Assembly: GCF_000192435.1 (NCBI RefSeq)
Contig: NZ_AEUD01000025.1
Coordinates: 1-36,777 of the forward strand
Direction of reading: 5' to 3'
Length of the DNA: 36,777 nt
From: Gordonia neofelifaecis NRRL B-59395
GTDB taxonomy: Bacteria; Actinomycetota; Actinomycetes; Mycobacteriales; Mycobacteriaceae
Below are positions 1 to 13,900 of this stretch, piece by piece; position 1 is the first letter of the stretch; each line of letters starts with the position of its first letter. The position numbers and the translations under genes are program-made. The notes beneath the pieces are model-generated. The model was not told the DNA's origin, made no database searches, and saw nothing but the letters and a program-made list of their open reading frames with translations.

Positions 1-1925
1 CAGCCGGTTGAGGACCGCCTCATGCGAAAGCGTCACACCCTTCGGGCGGCCGGTCGAACCCGAGGTGAACAGCGTGTAGGCCGCCGTGTCGGGTCGGATG
101 GGACCGAGCAGCTCTGCCGGGTTCAGCGGCCTCGCCGACGGGTCCACAGCACCGGTGGCATCGACGCGGATCGCCCGTGCCCCACCTTCGGCGGCCGCGA
201 TGACGACGTCGGTCACGTCGGCCGGATCGGTGACGAGCAGGACCTCTGCACCGGCCGTCTCGATCATGTATCGCGCACGATCGCTCGGGGTGGCGGTGTC
301 GATCGGAACGTACTGACCACCCGCCGCGAGGACCGCGTGAATCGCGACCATCATCTCCACCGAACGCGGAATACACAGCGCCCCAGCCACATCCGGACCC
401 ACACCCGCAGAGATCAACTCACGCGCCAACGTGTTCACCCGCGCACCGAACTCGGCGTACGAGACCTCACGGTCACCGAACAGCAGCGCGAACGCGTCCG
501 GGGTGGCCGCGATCTGCGCCGCGACGGCCTCGGGGATCGACGCGACGGCGGGCAGCTCGTGCTCGGCTCCCCATTCGACGACGTGCTTCGACGCCAGTTC
601 CGCATCGTCGAGCAGTCGGACGTCTCCGATCGCGGTCGACGGGTCGCCGACGACCGCGTCGAGCAGCGACACCAGCCGCCGGGCGAACGATTCGATGGTC
701 GCCGCGTCGAACAGGTCCCGTGCGTAGAGGAGCTCCGCATCCCAGCCGCCGGTTCCCCGGTCGGAGACGGTGACGGTCAGGTCGCGCTGCGCGGGCAGCT
801 CCGACAGCGTGATCGGCGAGACGGTCAGACCCGGCAGCACGACCTCGTCCGACTGGTCGTCGGCACTCTGGGCGAAGGTCAGCAGGACCTGGGCGAGCGG
901 CGCGAACGCCTGGGACCGGATCGGATTGAGCGCGTCGACGACCGACTCGAACGGCACGTCCGCGTTCGCGAACGCATCCAGGTCCGCGGTTCGCGCCTGC
1001 GTCAGCAGATCAGCGAACGTCATCGCACCGTGAACCTCGGTGCGGAGCACCAGGGTGTTGACGAACATGCCGACGAGGCTGTCGAGCTCGGCCTGACCGC
1101 GGCCCGCCACCGGGGTGGCGATGGCGATGTCCTCGGTGGCGGACAGACGCGACAGCAGGGCCGCGAGCGCGGCATGGAGGACCATGAACGGCGTCGTCCC
1201 GGTGTCCGCGGCCAGCGCGGTGACGCGGGCGGCGAGCGGAGCCGGGATCGCGGCATGCACCACGCCGCCGGATCCGCTGGCGACGTGAGGTCGCGGCCGG
1301 TCCGCGGGCAGTTCGAGGAGGTCGGGGAGCCCGGCGAGACGGGTGCGCCAGTAGTGGAGCTGGCGGCCGACGACCGATTCGCGGTCGTCGACGGTCCCCA
1401 GTACGCGGTGCTGCCAGAGCGCGTAGTCGGCCATCTGGACGCGCAGCGGCGGGAGGTCGGCCGCCCGTCCCTCCACACGTGGGAGATAGGCGCCGATGAC
1501 ATCGGCGACCAGTGGTCGCATCGACTCGCCGTCGGTGGCGATGTGGTGAACGACGAGCGCGAGGATCGACTCGTCGGCGTGCTGCAGCAGCCGGGCGCGC
1601 AGCGGAAGCTGCGTGGCGACGTCGAAGCCCGCGACCAGCGCGGCCTCGATCCGCTCGCGGGACTCGACCACCTGCCAGTCCAGCATGGCGTCGATCTCGT
1701 CGACCCCGTGGATCAGCTGACGCGGGTCGCCGTCGACGGACGGGTACGTGGTCCGCAACGTCTCGTGCCGTGCGACGACGTCGGCCAGTGCGCCGCGCAT
1801 CGCGTCGAGGTCGAGGTCCCCGCGGATGCGGAGCAGAACGGGGATGTTGTACGTCGGGGCGTCGGGCTCCAGCTGGTTGATGAACCACATGCGCGTCTGT
1901 GCGAACGACAGCGGGATCACGTCCG
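1..1925 (-). other. NRPS module 7 (C7 and truncated A7)
   Basis: C7 has HHIATDGESM. A7 starts near 560 and is cut by the window edge just after TLFTSGSTGRPKG, before any specificity residue. Its visible half is of the same type as A2 and A4 (AIHAVLAAGGQYVPID, YTLFTSGSTG). Confidence 0.85.
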
Positions 1926-4900
1926 GGCGCGGCACGACCGCGGTGACCGGCGGAAGCGCCGCGGCGTTGTCCGCCGTGGCAGCGACCAGGTCGCGCACCG
2001 TGGGCGCGCCGAACACGTCGCGCACCGAGACCGACGTACCCAGTACGTCGGAGACGCGAGCCGCGAGCCGCGTGGCCGACAGCGAGTTGCCGCCGAGGTC
2101 GAAGAAGCCGGTCGCCACACCCACCCGGTCGAGACCGAGCACTTCGGCGAAGACGCCGGCGACGGCGGCCTCGCGGTCGTCGGCCGGCGCGACGTACTCC
2201 TCGTGAACATCGCCGGCGTCGGGTGCGGGCAGAGCCGCGCGGTCGAGTTTGCCGTTGGCGGTCAGCGGCAGCTCCTCGATCGCCACCACCAGATCGGGAA
2301 CCATGTACGCCGGGACGGACTTTCCGGCAGCGGTCCGGATGGTCTGCGCATCAAGCGCGGTGTCGTCGCCGAGCACCACGTAGCCGACGAGTTGCTCACC
2401 GCGACCGGCCATCTCGACGACGGCGGCGGCAGCGGCCGTGACACCGTCCGCGGTCAGCATCCCGGCCTCGATCTCGCCGAACTCGATGCGGTAGCCGCGC
2501 AACTGCACCTGCGCGTCGCCGCGGCCGAGGTAGGCGATGTCGTCGCCGACCCTCCGCGCGAGATCACCCGTGCGGTACATGCGCGAGCCATCCGGCCCGA
2601 ACGGGTTCGCGACGAACCGCTCGGCGGACAGACCCGGGCGGTTCAGGTAGCTCTGCGCGAGCTGGCCGCCGGTCACGGAGATCTCGCCGACGATGCCGTC
2701 GGGCACCGGGCGGAGTCGTTCGTCGAGCAGGTGCAGGCCGAGGGAGGCCAGCGGCCTGCCGATGAAGCTCGCGTCGTCGGCGCGCACCGACTCCGGGTCC
2801 AAGGCACGGAAAGTCACGTGGACCGTGGTCTCGGTGATGCCGTACATGTTGACCAGCTGTGGGAAGCCGGGGGTCGGGGTGGCGGGGGTTTCGACACGGT
2901 CCTCCGCTTCGCTCCGGACCGGCTCAACCAGCGGAGACGGGAAGTCGTCGAACCAGCGGCGGACGTACTCGAAGTTCAGCTCCTCACCGCCGAACACCAC
3001 GTACCGCAGGCCGAGCGGGGTGTCCGTGGCATCCCGACGGGCCTGCGCGAACTGATAGAACGCCGACGGCGTCTGGCTGAGGACGGTCACGCCCTCGTCC
3101 GCGCACAGCTGCAGGAACTCGGCGGGGACGCGGGCGACGTCGCGCCCGATCACCAGCAGCCGCGCGCCGGACAGCAGCGGGCCCCACAGCTCCCAGACCG
3201 AGAAGTCGAAGGCGTAGGAGTGGAACATCGTCCACACATCGTCCGACCGGAAGTCGAAGTCACTCGAGGCGGTGTCCATCAGGGTCACGACGTCGCGGTG
3301 CGTCACCTCGACGCCCTTCGGACGACCGGTGGAACCCGACGTGTAGATGACGTACGCACGGCCGTCGGCGGGGACCGTCGGGGCGGCGAGACAGACACCT
3401 CTCCCCTGGTCCGCGAGATCGCCTATCGCATGGACGGCGACGTGCGGCGGCAGCGACAGCCACAGGTCCAGGTCCGCGGTCTCCTCGTCGACGATCGCCA
3501 CCGACGGTGCCGCGTCCTCGACGATGAACCGGAGTCGATCGGCCGGATTGGTGGTGTCCAGCGGCAGGTAGCCCGCGCCGGTCTTCAGCACTCCGAGGAT
3601 CGCGGCGCTCAGGTCCACCGACCGTCCGGTCGCGACGGCGACCAGGTCACCCGGAACGACGCCTGCGTGCGTCAATCCGGCGGCGATCGCCGTCGACCGC
3701 TCGTCGAGCTCGGCATAGGTCAGCGTCTGCATGCCGTCGGACACCGCGGCGTTCGCGCCGTGCGCGTCGACCGTCTCGGCGAACAGCTCGACGAGATTCC
3801 GTCCGGCGTTGCGGGTGTCGATCTGCGGCGGGATCACCGATGCGGCGTACCCGGAGTCGTCACCGAGCGGGATCGTGGCGATCGGCGTCGACGGATCGTC
3901 GGCGACCGCACCGAGAATCGACCGCAGCGCGTCGGCGAAGACCTCGATCTCGTTGTCGCCGAACGCATTAGGCAGATACTTGAGTTTCAGCTCGACGGCT
4001 CCGCCGTGTTCGGCGGTCACCATCGTCAGCGGATAGTGCGTCGCGTCGTAGCCGGTGACCCCGTCGACGGTCATCCCGCCGAGGTCGCGGTTCTCCAGCG
4101 AATCGGAGTCCACCGGGTACGACTCGTGGACGGTCAGGGTGTCGAACAGCTGACCGCCGCCCGCGAGTCCGATGAGTTCGGGCAGTCCGACGTGCTGGTG
4201 GTCGAGCACGGACACCTTGGCCGCCTGCAGAGCGGCGAGGACGTCCGCGGCCGGCGCGGCCGGTTCGACGTCGACGACGACGGGCAGCGTGTTGATGAAC
4301 AGGCCGACCATCGACTCGACACCCGCCAGATCGGCCGGGCGACCCGACACGGTCTCACCGAAGGCGACCTTGCGGCGGCCGGTGATCCGCGACAGCAGCA
4401 CGCCCCACGCGAACTGCAGCACGGTCGACAGGGTGACGCCCGACGTGCGCGCGAAGTCGTCGATGCGAGACGTCAGCTCGGTGTCGAGCCGGACCGCGAG
4501 TTCACGCGGCAGTTGGTCGGTCGTGGCCTCGTGCCCCGGGGCGACGAGCGTCGGACCGCCGCAGTCGGCCAGCAGCGGGCGCCACGCGGCGAGCGCCGCG
4601 TCCTGGTCCAGACCGGCGAGGTACGTCAGGAAGTCCTCGAAGTCGGTGTCGGCGTCGGAGACCGACTCGGTGTAGGTGCGACCGGTCGCGTAGAGGGCCA
4701 GCATGTCCGCGAGCATCAGCGGGCTCGACCAGCCGTCGAGCAGGATGTGGTGGCTCGTGACGATCAAGTCGGTCCGACCGACGGCGTCGCGCACCAGCAC
4801 GAACCGGATCAACGGCGCGTGTGTCATGTCGAACGGCAGGGCACGCTGCTGAGCGGCCGTCTCCGCGACGAATGCCTCGGAGTCGCCGCCGGCAGGCACG

Positions 4901-7900
4901 TCGACCGCGGTCCACGGGAGGTCGACCGACTCCGGCACCACTGCCAGCGCGGTGCCGCTGGGTGCGCGGAGGTAGCCGGATCGCAGCACGCGGTGACGGG
5001 CGAGCAGGCCACGCGCGGCGTCCTGCAATCGGTTCTCGTCCACCTCGCCGCCGAGCGTGACGACGGCCTGCGCGATGTAGACGTCGACCGCCCCCTCGGC
5101 GCGGCCGGCTTCGGCGAGTTCGGCCTGGAAGTGCAGACCGCGTTGCAGGGTGGACAGCGGCCACACCGCCGCCCCGGGGAAGCGCTTGCCGATCATGTCC
5201 AGGTCTGCCTGGGTGGCCGGAGCGCCCGGCACATCGGACGGGGACAGTCCCTGGCCGCCCTCTCGGCGGACCAGGTCGGCGATGGCGGCGAGCTCGCCGG
5301 TCCAGCGCTCGGCCAGATCGGCGACGTCGTCGGCGTCCAGGAGTCCGGCCGGGAATCCGATGTCGACCGCGAACTCGCGGCCGTCGGCGCCGAGCGCGGT
5401 GCCGACGGTGATGTTGAGGATGGCGGGCGCGACCATCGCGCCGGTCGCCGTGGCGGGCAGACGCGGTGCCGAGGCGTCGGGCAGCAGGTCCGCTTCCGCG
5501 TCGTCGCCTGCGACGTTGCCGAGGTAGTTGAACGAGATCACCGGCAGCGGTCGCGCGGACAGTTCGGTGTCGGCGCCGTACCGGAGTGCGGCGAAGCCGA
5601 TGCCGTTCGACGGCCGGCCGCGCAGTTCCTCCTTGACGGCCTTCACGGTGTGCACCAGGTCGTCGGTCACGCGGATGCTGACCGGTGCGAGCGTCGTGAA
5701 CCAGCCGACCGTGCGCGACAGGTCGGCTCGCCGCGGCGCGTCGCCGCTCTCGAGGACCTCCTCGTAGCGGCCGTGGCCCTCCACTGCGACGGACACGGGT
5801 GCGGAGTCGCCGATCCCGCGGGCGTGCTGCCAGGATCGGACGGCACGGCCCAGGGCGGCCAGCAGGGCGTCGTTGACGCCGGAGCCGAAGGCCTCCGGGA
5901 CCGCGGTGAGCAGCGATTCGGTGACCGCGGACGGAACCGTCAGGGTGTGCGAGGCCACGGTGCGGACCCGGTCACGGTCACGGTCGACGCGGGCGCCGAG
6001 CTCCGTCGGCTTCGCCGGGAGCCGGTCCAGCCAGTATCCGAGCTCGCCGGAGTGGTCGGCGATCCGCTCGGCGAGCGCGCTCGACCACGCACGAGCCGAA
6101 GTCGTCTCACCGCGCAGCGCGACGGACCGCCCGGCCCTCCGACCCGCCCACACCTGGACCAGGTCCTCGATGATCGGCCGCCACGAAACGGCGTCGACGC
6201 CGAGGTGATGGATGACCAGGACGATGCGGGCGGCGCCGTCCGGATCGGAGACGAGGACCGCGTGCACCAGGCGTCCGATGGCCGGATCGAGTGCGGCTGA
6301 CGCCTGCTCGAACGCGGTCCGGATCGACGAGTCGAACTCCGGGCTGCCGACCCGGCCGGCGGCGTCGAGAGCCGACACAGCGGCCGACGGGTCGAACGCC
6401 TCCCCGCTGGTGAGGGTCCAGGCGCCGTCGTCCTCGGTCAGCGACGCCGACAGCATCGGGTGGCTCGCGACCACCGCGTCGAGCAGCGGCGCCAGATCGT
6501 CGAGGGTGAGGTCCGCCGGCGCGCGCAGCACCATCGACTGGGACATGTCGGCGAAGTCCGCCGGGGTGTCGGAGTGCTCGATCATCCAGGAGACGATCGG
6601 CGGCAGCGGCATCGTTCCGCGCGGCCCGCCCTCCGGTTCGGCGAGCGGTTCGACGCCGACGCGCGCGCCGGCCGCGGCGGCCATCGCGCGGATGGTGCGC
6701 TGCTCGAAGATCTCGCGCGGCGACAGCTCGATGCCCGCCGCCCGCGCGGCCGACGCCAGCTGAATCGACATGATCGAATCGCCGCCGAGGGCGAAGAAGG
6801 ACTCGGTCACGCTGACGGCGGGGAGTCCGAGGAGTCCGGACACGATGGCGGCGAGAGTCTCCTCGGCCGCCGTCGTCGGTTCCACGATCACATCGGCGAG
6901 CGTCGCCTGGGGTGCGGGCAGACCGCGTTTGTCGAGTTTGCCGACGGGCGTCAGCGGCAGGGCGTCGAGCCGGGTGAAGCCGGACGGGACCATGTAGAGC
7001 GGCAGCTCGGCCGCCAGGTGATCCCGCAGTTCCGACTGGTCGACGTCGCCGTCGAGTGGGACGTAGTACGCGGTGAGCCCCGAGATGACGGACTCCCCCG
7101 ACGCCGCGAGCCCGCCGTCCGCGGTGAGCCCGAGGACGACCGCCGAGGCGATCGCCGGATGCGCGGCCAGCACCGACTCGATCTCGCCGAGCTCGATGCG
7201 CAGACCGCGCAACTTGACCTGATCATCGCTGCGACCGCCATACGCAAGCGTCAGGCGGTCGTCGGCATCGCGCGTCCAGCGGACCACGTCGCCGGTGCGG
7301 TACAACCGTTCGCCCGCGACGCCGAACGGATCGGCGACGAAACGTTCGGCCGTCAGCGCCGGGCGGTCGAGGTAGCCGCGGGACAGACCGACGCCCGCGA
7401 TGTAGAGCTCGCCGAGGACGCCCTCGGGCACCGGGTGCAGTCGGGAGTCGAGGACCAGGAGGCCGACGCCGTCGATCGGTCCGCCGAGGGTCACCGGCTC
7501 ACCGGGCCGCATCGGCGCACCGATGGTGACGCCGATGGTCGTCTCGGTGGGGCCGTACAGGTTCTGGATCCGCCGGATCGCGGACCACTGGTCCTTGAGT
7601 GCGGCGGGGACGGCCTCGCCGCCGGCGTAGACCGCGAGCAGATCGGGCAGCGCCGCGGGATCGATCGACGCGAGCACGGTCGGGGTGAGGAACGTGTGCG
7701 TGATCCGCTGGTCCCGCATGAACGTCTGCAGGTCGTCGCCGCCTATCGCGGCGGCCGGCCGGTACGCGAGCGTGCCGCCGGTGGTGAACGCCATCAGGTA
7801 TTCGAGCACCGAGGCGTCGAAGCTGGGCGAGGCGAAGCCGAGCACGCGCGCGGTCTGGTCCGCGTCGGCGCGCCTGCTCTCCTCGGCGCCGAAGTTCGCG

Positions 7901-10900
7901 AGTCCGCGGTGGGTGACGGAGACGCCCTTGGGACGGCCGGTGGAGCCGGAGGTGTAGATGACGTACGCGGTCGCGTCGACGCGGACCGGCGCGCCGCGCA
8001 GGGCGTCGTCGATCGGCGCCGACGACTGCGCGGCGATCGCCGCGACGACATCGCCGTCGTCCATGCGAGTCCAGGTGATGCGGTCCGGCGAGAGGTTGTC
8101 GACACCGCTCACGGTGAGTCCCACCGCCGCACCGGAGTCGGCGATCATGTGCGCGACGCGGTCCGCCGGGTAGTCGGGGTCGATCGGCACGTAGGCGCCG
8201 CCGGCCTTGGCGACCGCCCAGATCGCCGTCATCAGTTCGATCGATCGCGGGATCGCCAGTGCCACATGAGTTTCCGCGCCCACACCCGCCGCGATCAGAT
8301 GCCGCGCGAGGCGGTTGGACGCTGCGTCGAGCTCGGCGTAGGTGATCGACGATTCGGCGGTGACGACCGCCGGATGCTCGGGCCGGGACCGGGCGGCGCG
8401 CTCGAAGAGTTCGGGGAGGACGACCGGCTCCGCGCCGGGCAGACCGCCGACCGGAATCAGTTCCGCGGCCTCGGCCGCGGTCGCGAACGGCGCGTCGCCG
8501 ACGGACGCCGCCGGGTTCGCGGTGAGCTCGCCGAGCAACGCGGTGAACCGCGTCATCATCGACTCGGCGGTGCTCCGGTCGAACAGATCCGTGGCGTAGA
8601 CGAGAGACGCCGACCAGTCGCCGTCGGCCGCGGCCTCGACGGTCAACGTCAGATCGACGCGCGCGGCGGTCTCCGCGATGTCGACCGCCTCGACCGTCAG
8701 GTCTCCGGCACTCACCGCGCCGAGGTCGACGGCGTTCTCGTGGAACGACAGCAGCACCTGGGTCAGCGGCGCGAACGCCTCCGACCGCGCCGGGCTCAAC
8801 GCGTCGACGACGGCTTCGAACGGGACGTCGGCGTTGTCGTAGGCGGCCAGGTCGATGGTTCGCACGCGAGAGAGCAGGTCGGCGAACGACTCGCTCTGGG
8901 CGATCTCCGTCCGCAGCACCAGCGTGTTGACGAACATGCCGATCAGCGCGTCGAGGTGATCGGCGCCGCGGCCGGCGACGGGCGTGCCGATCGCGATGTC
9001 GTCGGTGGCGCTCATCCGCGACAGGAACACCGCGAGCGCGGCGTGGAGGACGATGAAGTCGGTCGCACCGCTCTCGGCGGCGACGCGGCGGACCGCGGCA
9101 CCGACCGTTGCGGGCAGCGCGAACCGGATCTGCTCGCCTGCCTGAGTGGCGACGGCCGGTCGCGGACGGTCGCCGGGCAGATTGAGGACGTCGGGGATCC
9201 CGTCGAGCGCCGCGCGCCAGTACCGGACCTGGTCGGCGACCACCGAGTCGGCGTCGGACACCTCGCCGAGCACCTCGTGCTGCCACAGCGCGACGTCGGC
9301 GACCTGGACCGGCAGCGGAGCGGCCGACGGCTCCGCCCCGGCCGCCCGCGCGGTGTAGGCCGCCAGCAGGTCGGCGACCAGCGGGCGCATCGACTGACCG
9401 TCGGCGGCGATGTGATGCAGGACCAGGAGAACCAGCAGTTCGCCGGGCGCCGTCCGATGCACCCGCACCCGCATCGGGAGCGCGACGGACACGTCGAAGC
9501 CCTCGGCGGCCGCCGCGAGCAGGTCGGCCTCGGAGTCCACGACGGCCCAGTCGAGGGCGTCGTACGCCGAGTCGGCCGAGCCGATCACCTGCACGGGAGC
9601 GCCGTCGGCCGACGGGAAGGTGGTCCGCAGCACCTCGTGCCGCGCCACCACGTCGGCGATGGACCGGCGGAGCACGTCGAGATCCACGTCGCCGGTCAGC
9701 TTCAGCGGCAGCGGAATGTTGTATGCCGACGAGGCCGGGTCGAACTGGTTGATGAACCACATGCGCTGCTGCGCGAATGACAGCGGGATCCGCGCCGGAC
9801 GCGGTTCGACGGCGACGATCGGCGGGAGCGCCGCGCCGCGACCGCTCGCCGCCTCGACCAGCTCTCGGACGCTCGGGGCGTCGAAGACATCGCGCACCGA
9901 GACCGCCGCGCCGAGTGCCTCGGAGACGCGTGCGGCCACCCGCATCGCGGCCAGCGAGTTGCCGCCGAGGTCGAAGAACGACTCGGTCACCGACACCTCG
10001 TCGACACCGAGCAGATCGGCGAAGACCGCCGCGACGGCCTCCTCCTGCTCCCCCACCGCGGCCACCGTCTCGCCGCCGCCGAAGTCCGGGTCGGGCAGCG
10101 CGGCGCGGTCGACCTTGCCCGAGTCGCCCACGGGCAGGGCGTCGAGGACCATCCAGACCGAGGGCCGCATGTACGCGGGCAGATGCTCGTCCGCGAAGTC
10201 CTTGATCGCCGCGAGATCCCGCTCCCGGGCGCCGGTCACGTACGCGACGAGGTGGTCACCCGCGGGTCCCGAGTGCACCGCCGCCGCCACCTGCGCCGCC
10301 TGGGGCGCACCGGCGAGCACGGTCTCGATGTCTTCGAGTTCGATCCGCTGACCGTTGAGCTTGACCTGGAAGTCCGACCGCCCGAGGTACTCGACCTCAC
10401 CGGCCGCGGTCCAGCGGACCACGTCGCCGGTCCGGTACATCCGCTCGCCCTCGGCGAAGGGGCTGGCCACGAATCGTTCCGCGGACAGACCCGCGGCGGC
10501 CGCGTATCCGCGCGCCAGCTGGGGCCCGGTCACATAGAGCTCGCCCCGGACGCCCGCGGGCACCGGGTGCAGTCGTGCGTCGAGGACGTGGACGCCGCTG
10601 CCCGGCACCGGTCCGCCGATGGTGACCGCTGACGCCGGCTCGGCGTACTCGCGGATCGTGGTGTCGACGGCCGCCTCGGTGAGTCCGTACTGATTCGAGA
10701 CCACGACGCCGGGGATGCCGTCGATCGTCCGCTTCAGCAGCGCGGGCGACAGGCTCTCACCACCGGTCAGCACGCGGCGCAGCGACGCGACGTCGGACCG
10801 TTCGGCGCCTTCGAGGAAGACCGAGAGCATCGACGGCACGAACTGCACCGTGGTGGCCTCTGTCGCGCGGACCACGCGTCGCAGCTCGTCGGGGTCGCGG

Positions 10901-13900
10901 TGGCCCTCCGGGCCGACCAGAACGGCGGTCGCACCCGAGCACACCGGCCACAGGAGCTCCCACACCGAGGCGTCGAACGTGAACTGGGTCTTGACCAGCA
11001 CCCGCTCGTCCGACGGCTCGCCGAGCACTCCGCCGAGCCAGTCCAGCATGGTGCCGATGGCCCGGTGGGACACGGTGACGCCCTTGGGCACGCCGGTGGA
11101 GCCGGAGGTGAAGAGCGTGTAGGCGGCGTGCTCCGGAAGCAGCGGCGCCACGCGATCGGCGTCGGTGATCGGCCCCGGGTCGACGGGCACCGGGCCTGCG
11201 GCGTCGACGGTCATCGTGACGAGTCCGTCGGGCAGCTCCGACTCGTCGGCGAAGCCGACGAGCGCGAGCCGGACGTTGGCGATCTTCACCATCTCGTCGA
11301 TGCGGGCGCCGGGGGTCGCCGGATCGACGGGCACGTACTGGCCGCCGGCGGCGAGCACGGCGTGCACCGCGATCAGTTGTTCCGGCGACCGCGGCAGGCA
11401 CACCGCGACCGCGGCGTCGGGCGCGATGCCCGCCGCGATCAGATGCGTCGCGAGGTCGTTCACGCGAGCACCGAACTCGGCGTACGTCATCGCGACTCCG
11501 TCACCCAGCAGCGCGATCCCGTCCGGGCGCTCCGCGGCGACCGAGGCGAGCAGGGCGTCGACGGTGCCGTCGGCGCGGGCGGCGGCCGCCCCCTGCGAGA
11601 GCTGCGCGATCCGGCTGCGTTCCGCGTCGGTCAGCAGATGAACCGAACCGAGGAGACGCTGCGGAGCGGCGGTGAGTTCGGCGAGCACCGTGACGAAACG
11701 CTCGGCGAATGCCGCCGCACCCGCCTCGTCGTACAGGTCGGTGGCGTACAGCAGGTGCCCACGCCAGCCGTCTCCGTGGTCGGTGATACCCACCGTCAGG
11801 TCGACCCGCGCGGCGACCGTCTCGGGCTGTGCCGCGCTCACGCGCAGCCCGCTGACCTCGATGTCGTCGACGCCCTCGCCCGCGACACCGGGGATCGCGG
11901 TCTGGTCGAACGACAGCCAGACCTGAGCCAGCGGCGCGAACGCCTCCGAACGGACCGGGTCGACCCGCTCGACCACCGACTCGAACGGCACGTCGGCGTT
12001 GGCGAGCGCGGCGAGATCGGTCGCGCGCACCGAGTCGATCAGCTCCGAGAACGTCATGCCCGCGTCGATGCGCGTCCGCAGCACCAGGGTGTTGACGAAC
12101 ATGCCGATCATCGGATCGAGAACGGACTGACCGCGACCGGCGATCGGTGTGCCGACGGCGACGTCGTCGGTGGCGGCCAGGCGGCCGAGCAGCACCGAGA
12201 GCGCGGCGTGAGCCACCATGAACGGGCTCGCGCCGTGCAGCTTGGCGAGTTCGGCGACGCGAGTCGAGACGTCCTCGTCGACCTCGAACTCCACCACGCC
12301 GCCCCGATGGGTCGGTGCCGACGGCCGCGGACGGCTGGTCGGAATCTCCAGGAGGCCGGGCATTCCGTCGAGCTGCTGCTCCCAGTACGCGAGCTGCTTG
12401 CCGATCAGCGAATCCGGATCCGCCAGGTCACCGAACGCCGAACGCTGCCAGATCGCATAGTCGGCGATCTGCACCGGCAGCGGCTCGAAGGCGGGCGCCT
12501 GCCCGTCCGCGCGCGCCGCGTACGCGGTCATCAGGTCGCTGACGAGCGGAATGAAGGACTCGCCGTCGAAGGCGATGTGATGCGCCACGAGGAGCAGCGT
12601 CGTCGGACCGTCGGCGGGGCTCCAGACGCGGACGCGCAGCGGCAGTTCGTCGGCCAGGTCGAAGCCTAGGAGCACGGCGTCGGCCAGCTCGGTCTCGACC
12701 GAGACGTCGGCCCAGTCGAGCAGGGTCGCGGCGCTCGCCGGCGGCATCACCACCTGCACGCTCTCGCCGGCGTCGGTGACCGCGTACCGCGTGCGCAGCA
12801 CCTCGTGGCGGCCGATCACGTCGAGCAGGGCCGCGCGAAGCACCGCGTGGTCCAGGTCGCCCGCGATCCGCAGGACCATCGGGATGTTGTACGCCCCGCC
12901 TGCCGGATCGAAGCGGTTGATGAACCACATGCGCTGCTGCGCGAGGGACAGCGGTGCCCGGTCGCCACGGCCGGTCGCCGCCTCGATCGCGGGCAGGCCG
13001 GGCTCCTTGACCGCGGTCACCGCGGCGAGTTCCCGCGCGGTGGGCGCGTCGAACAGATCGCGGATCGTCAGATCGACGCCGAACTGCTCTCCGACACGAC
13101 CGACGATCCGGGCGGCGAGCAGCGAGTTGCCGCCGACGTCGAAGATCGACTCCACGACGCTGATGCGCTCGAGCCCCAGGACCTCGGTGAAGATGTCGAC
13201 GAGCTCGCGTTCGACGTCGGACGCCGGTTCCACGAACTCGACCGTCTCGGCGACCACCGGTTCGGGCAGAGCGGCGCGGTGGAGCTTGCCGTTGACGTTG
13301 AGCGGCAGCTGCTCGAGCACCATCACCAGGTCCGGCACCATGTACTCGGGCACCTTGGTGGCCACGAACCGTCGCAGCGCCGTGCCGTCGACCGGCTCGC
13401 CGCCGACCGTCGTCACATAGCCGACCAGCTGTGCAGGGAAACCGTCGCGTTCCTTGACCGCGGCGGCCGCGGCCACCACGCCCTCCGCGGCCGAGAGCCC
13501 GGCCTCGACCTCGCCCAGCTCGATCCGGAAGCCGCGGAGCTTCACCTGATCGTCGGAGCGGCCGAGGTACTCGAGCCCGCCGCCGCGCACGATCGCCACG
13601 TCGCCGGACTGGTACATCCGGCCGCCGGCGGTGCTGAACGGGTCGGCGACGAACCGACTGGCGTTGAGGTCGAAGCGGCCGGCGTAGCCCCGCGCCAGCT
13701 GTTCCCCCGCGAGGTAGAGATCGCCGGGAACGCCCTCGGGGACCGGGTTGAGCCGGGCGTCGAGCACGTACGCGCGGCCGCCGGGAAGTGCGGCGCCGAT
13801 GTCGCTCGCGCTCGTCTGCGCCACGAACTCCGGCGACAACTCGCGCCGGGTGAAGAACACGGTGGCCTCGGTGGGCCCGTACATGTTGTTGAGCTGCGGT

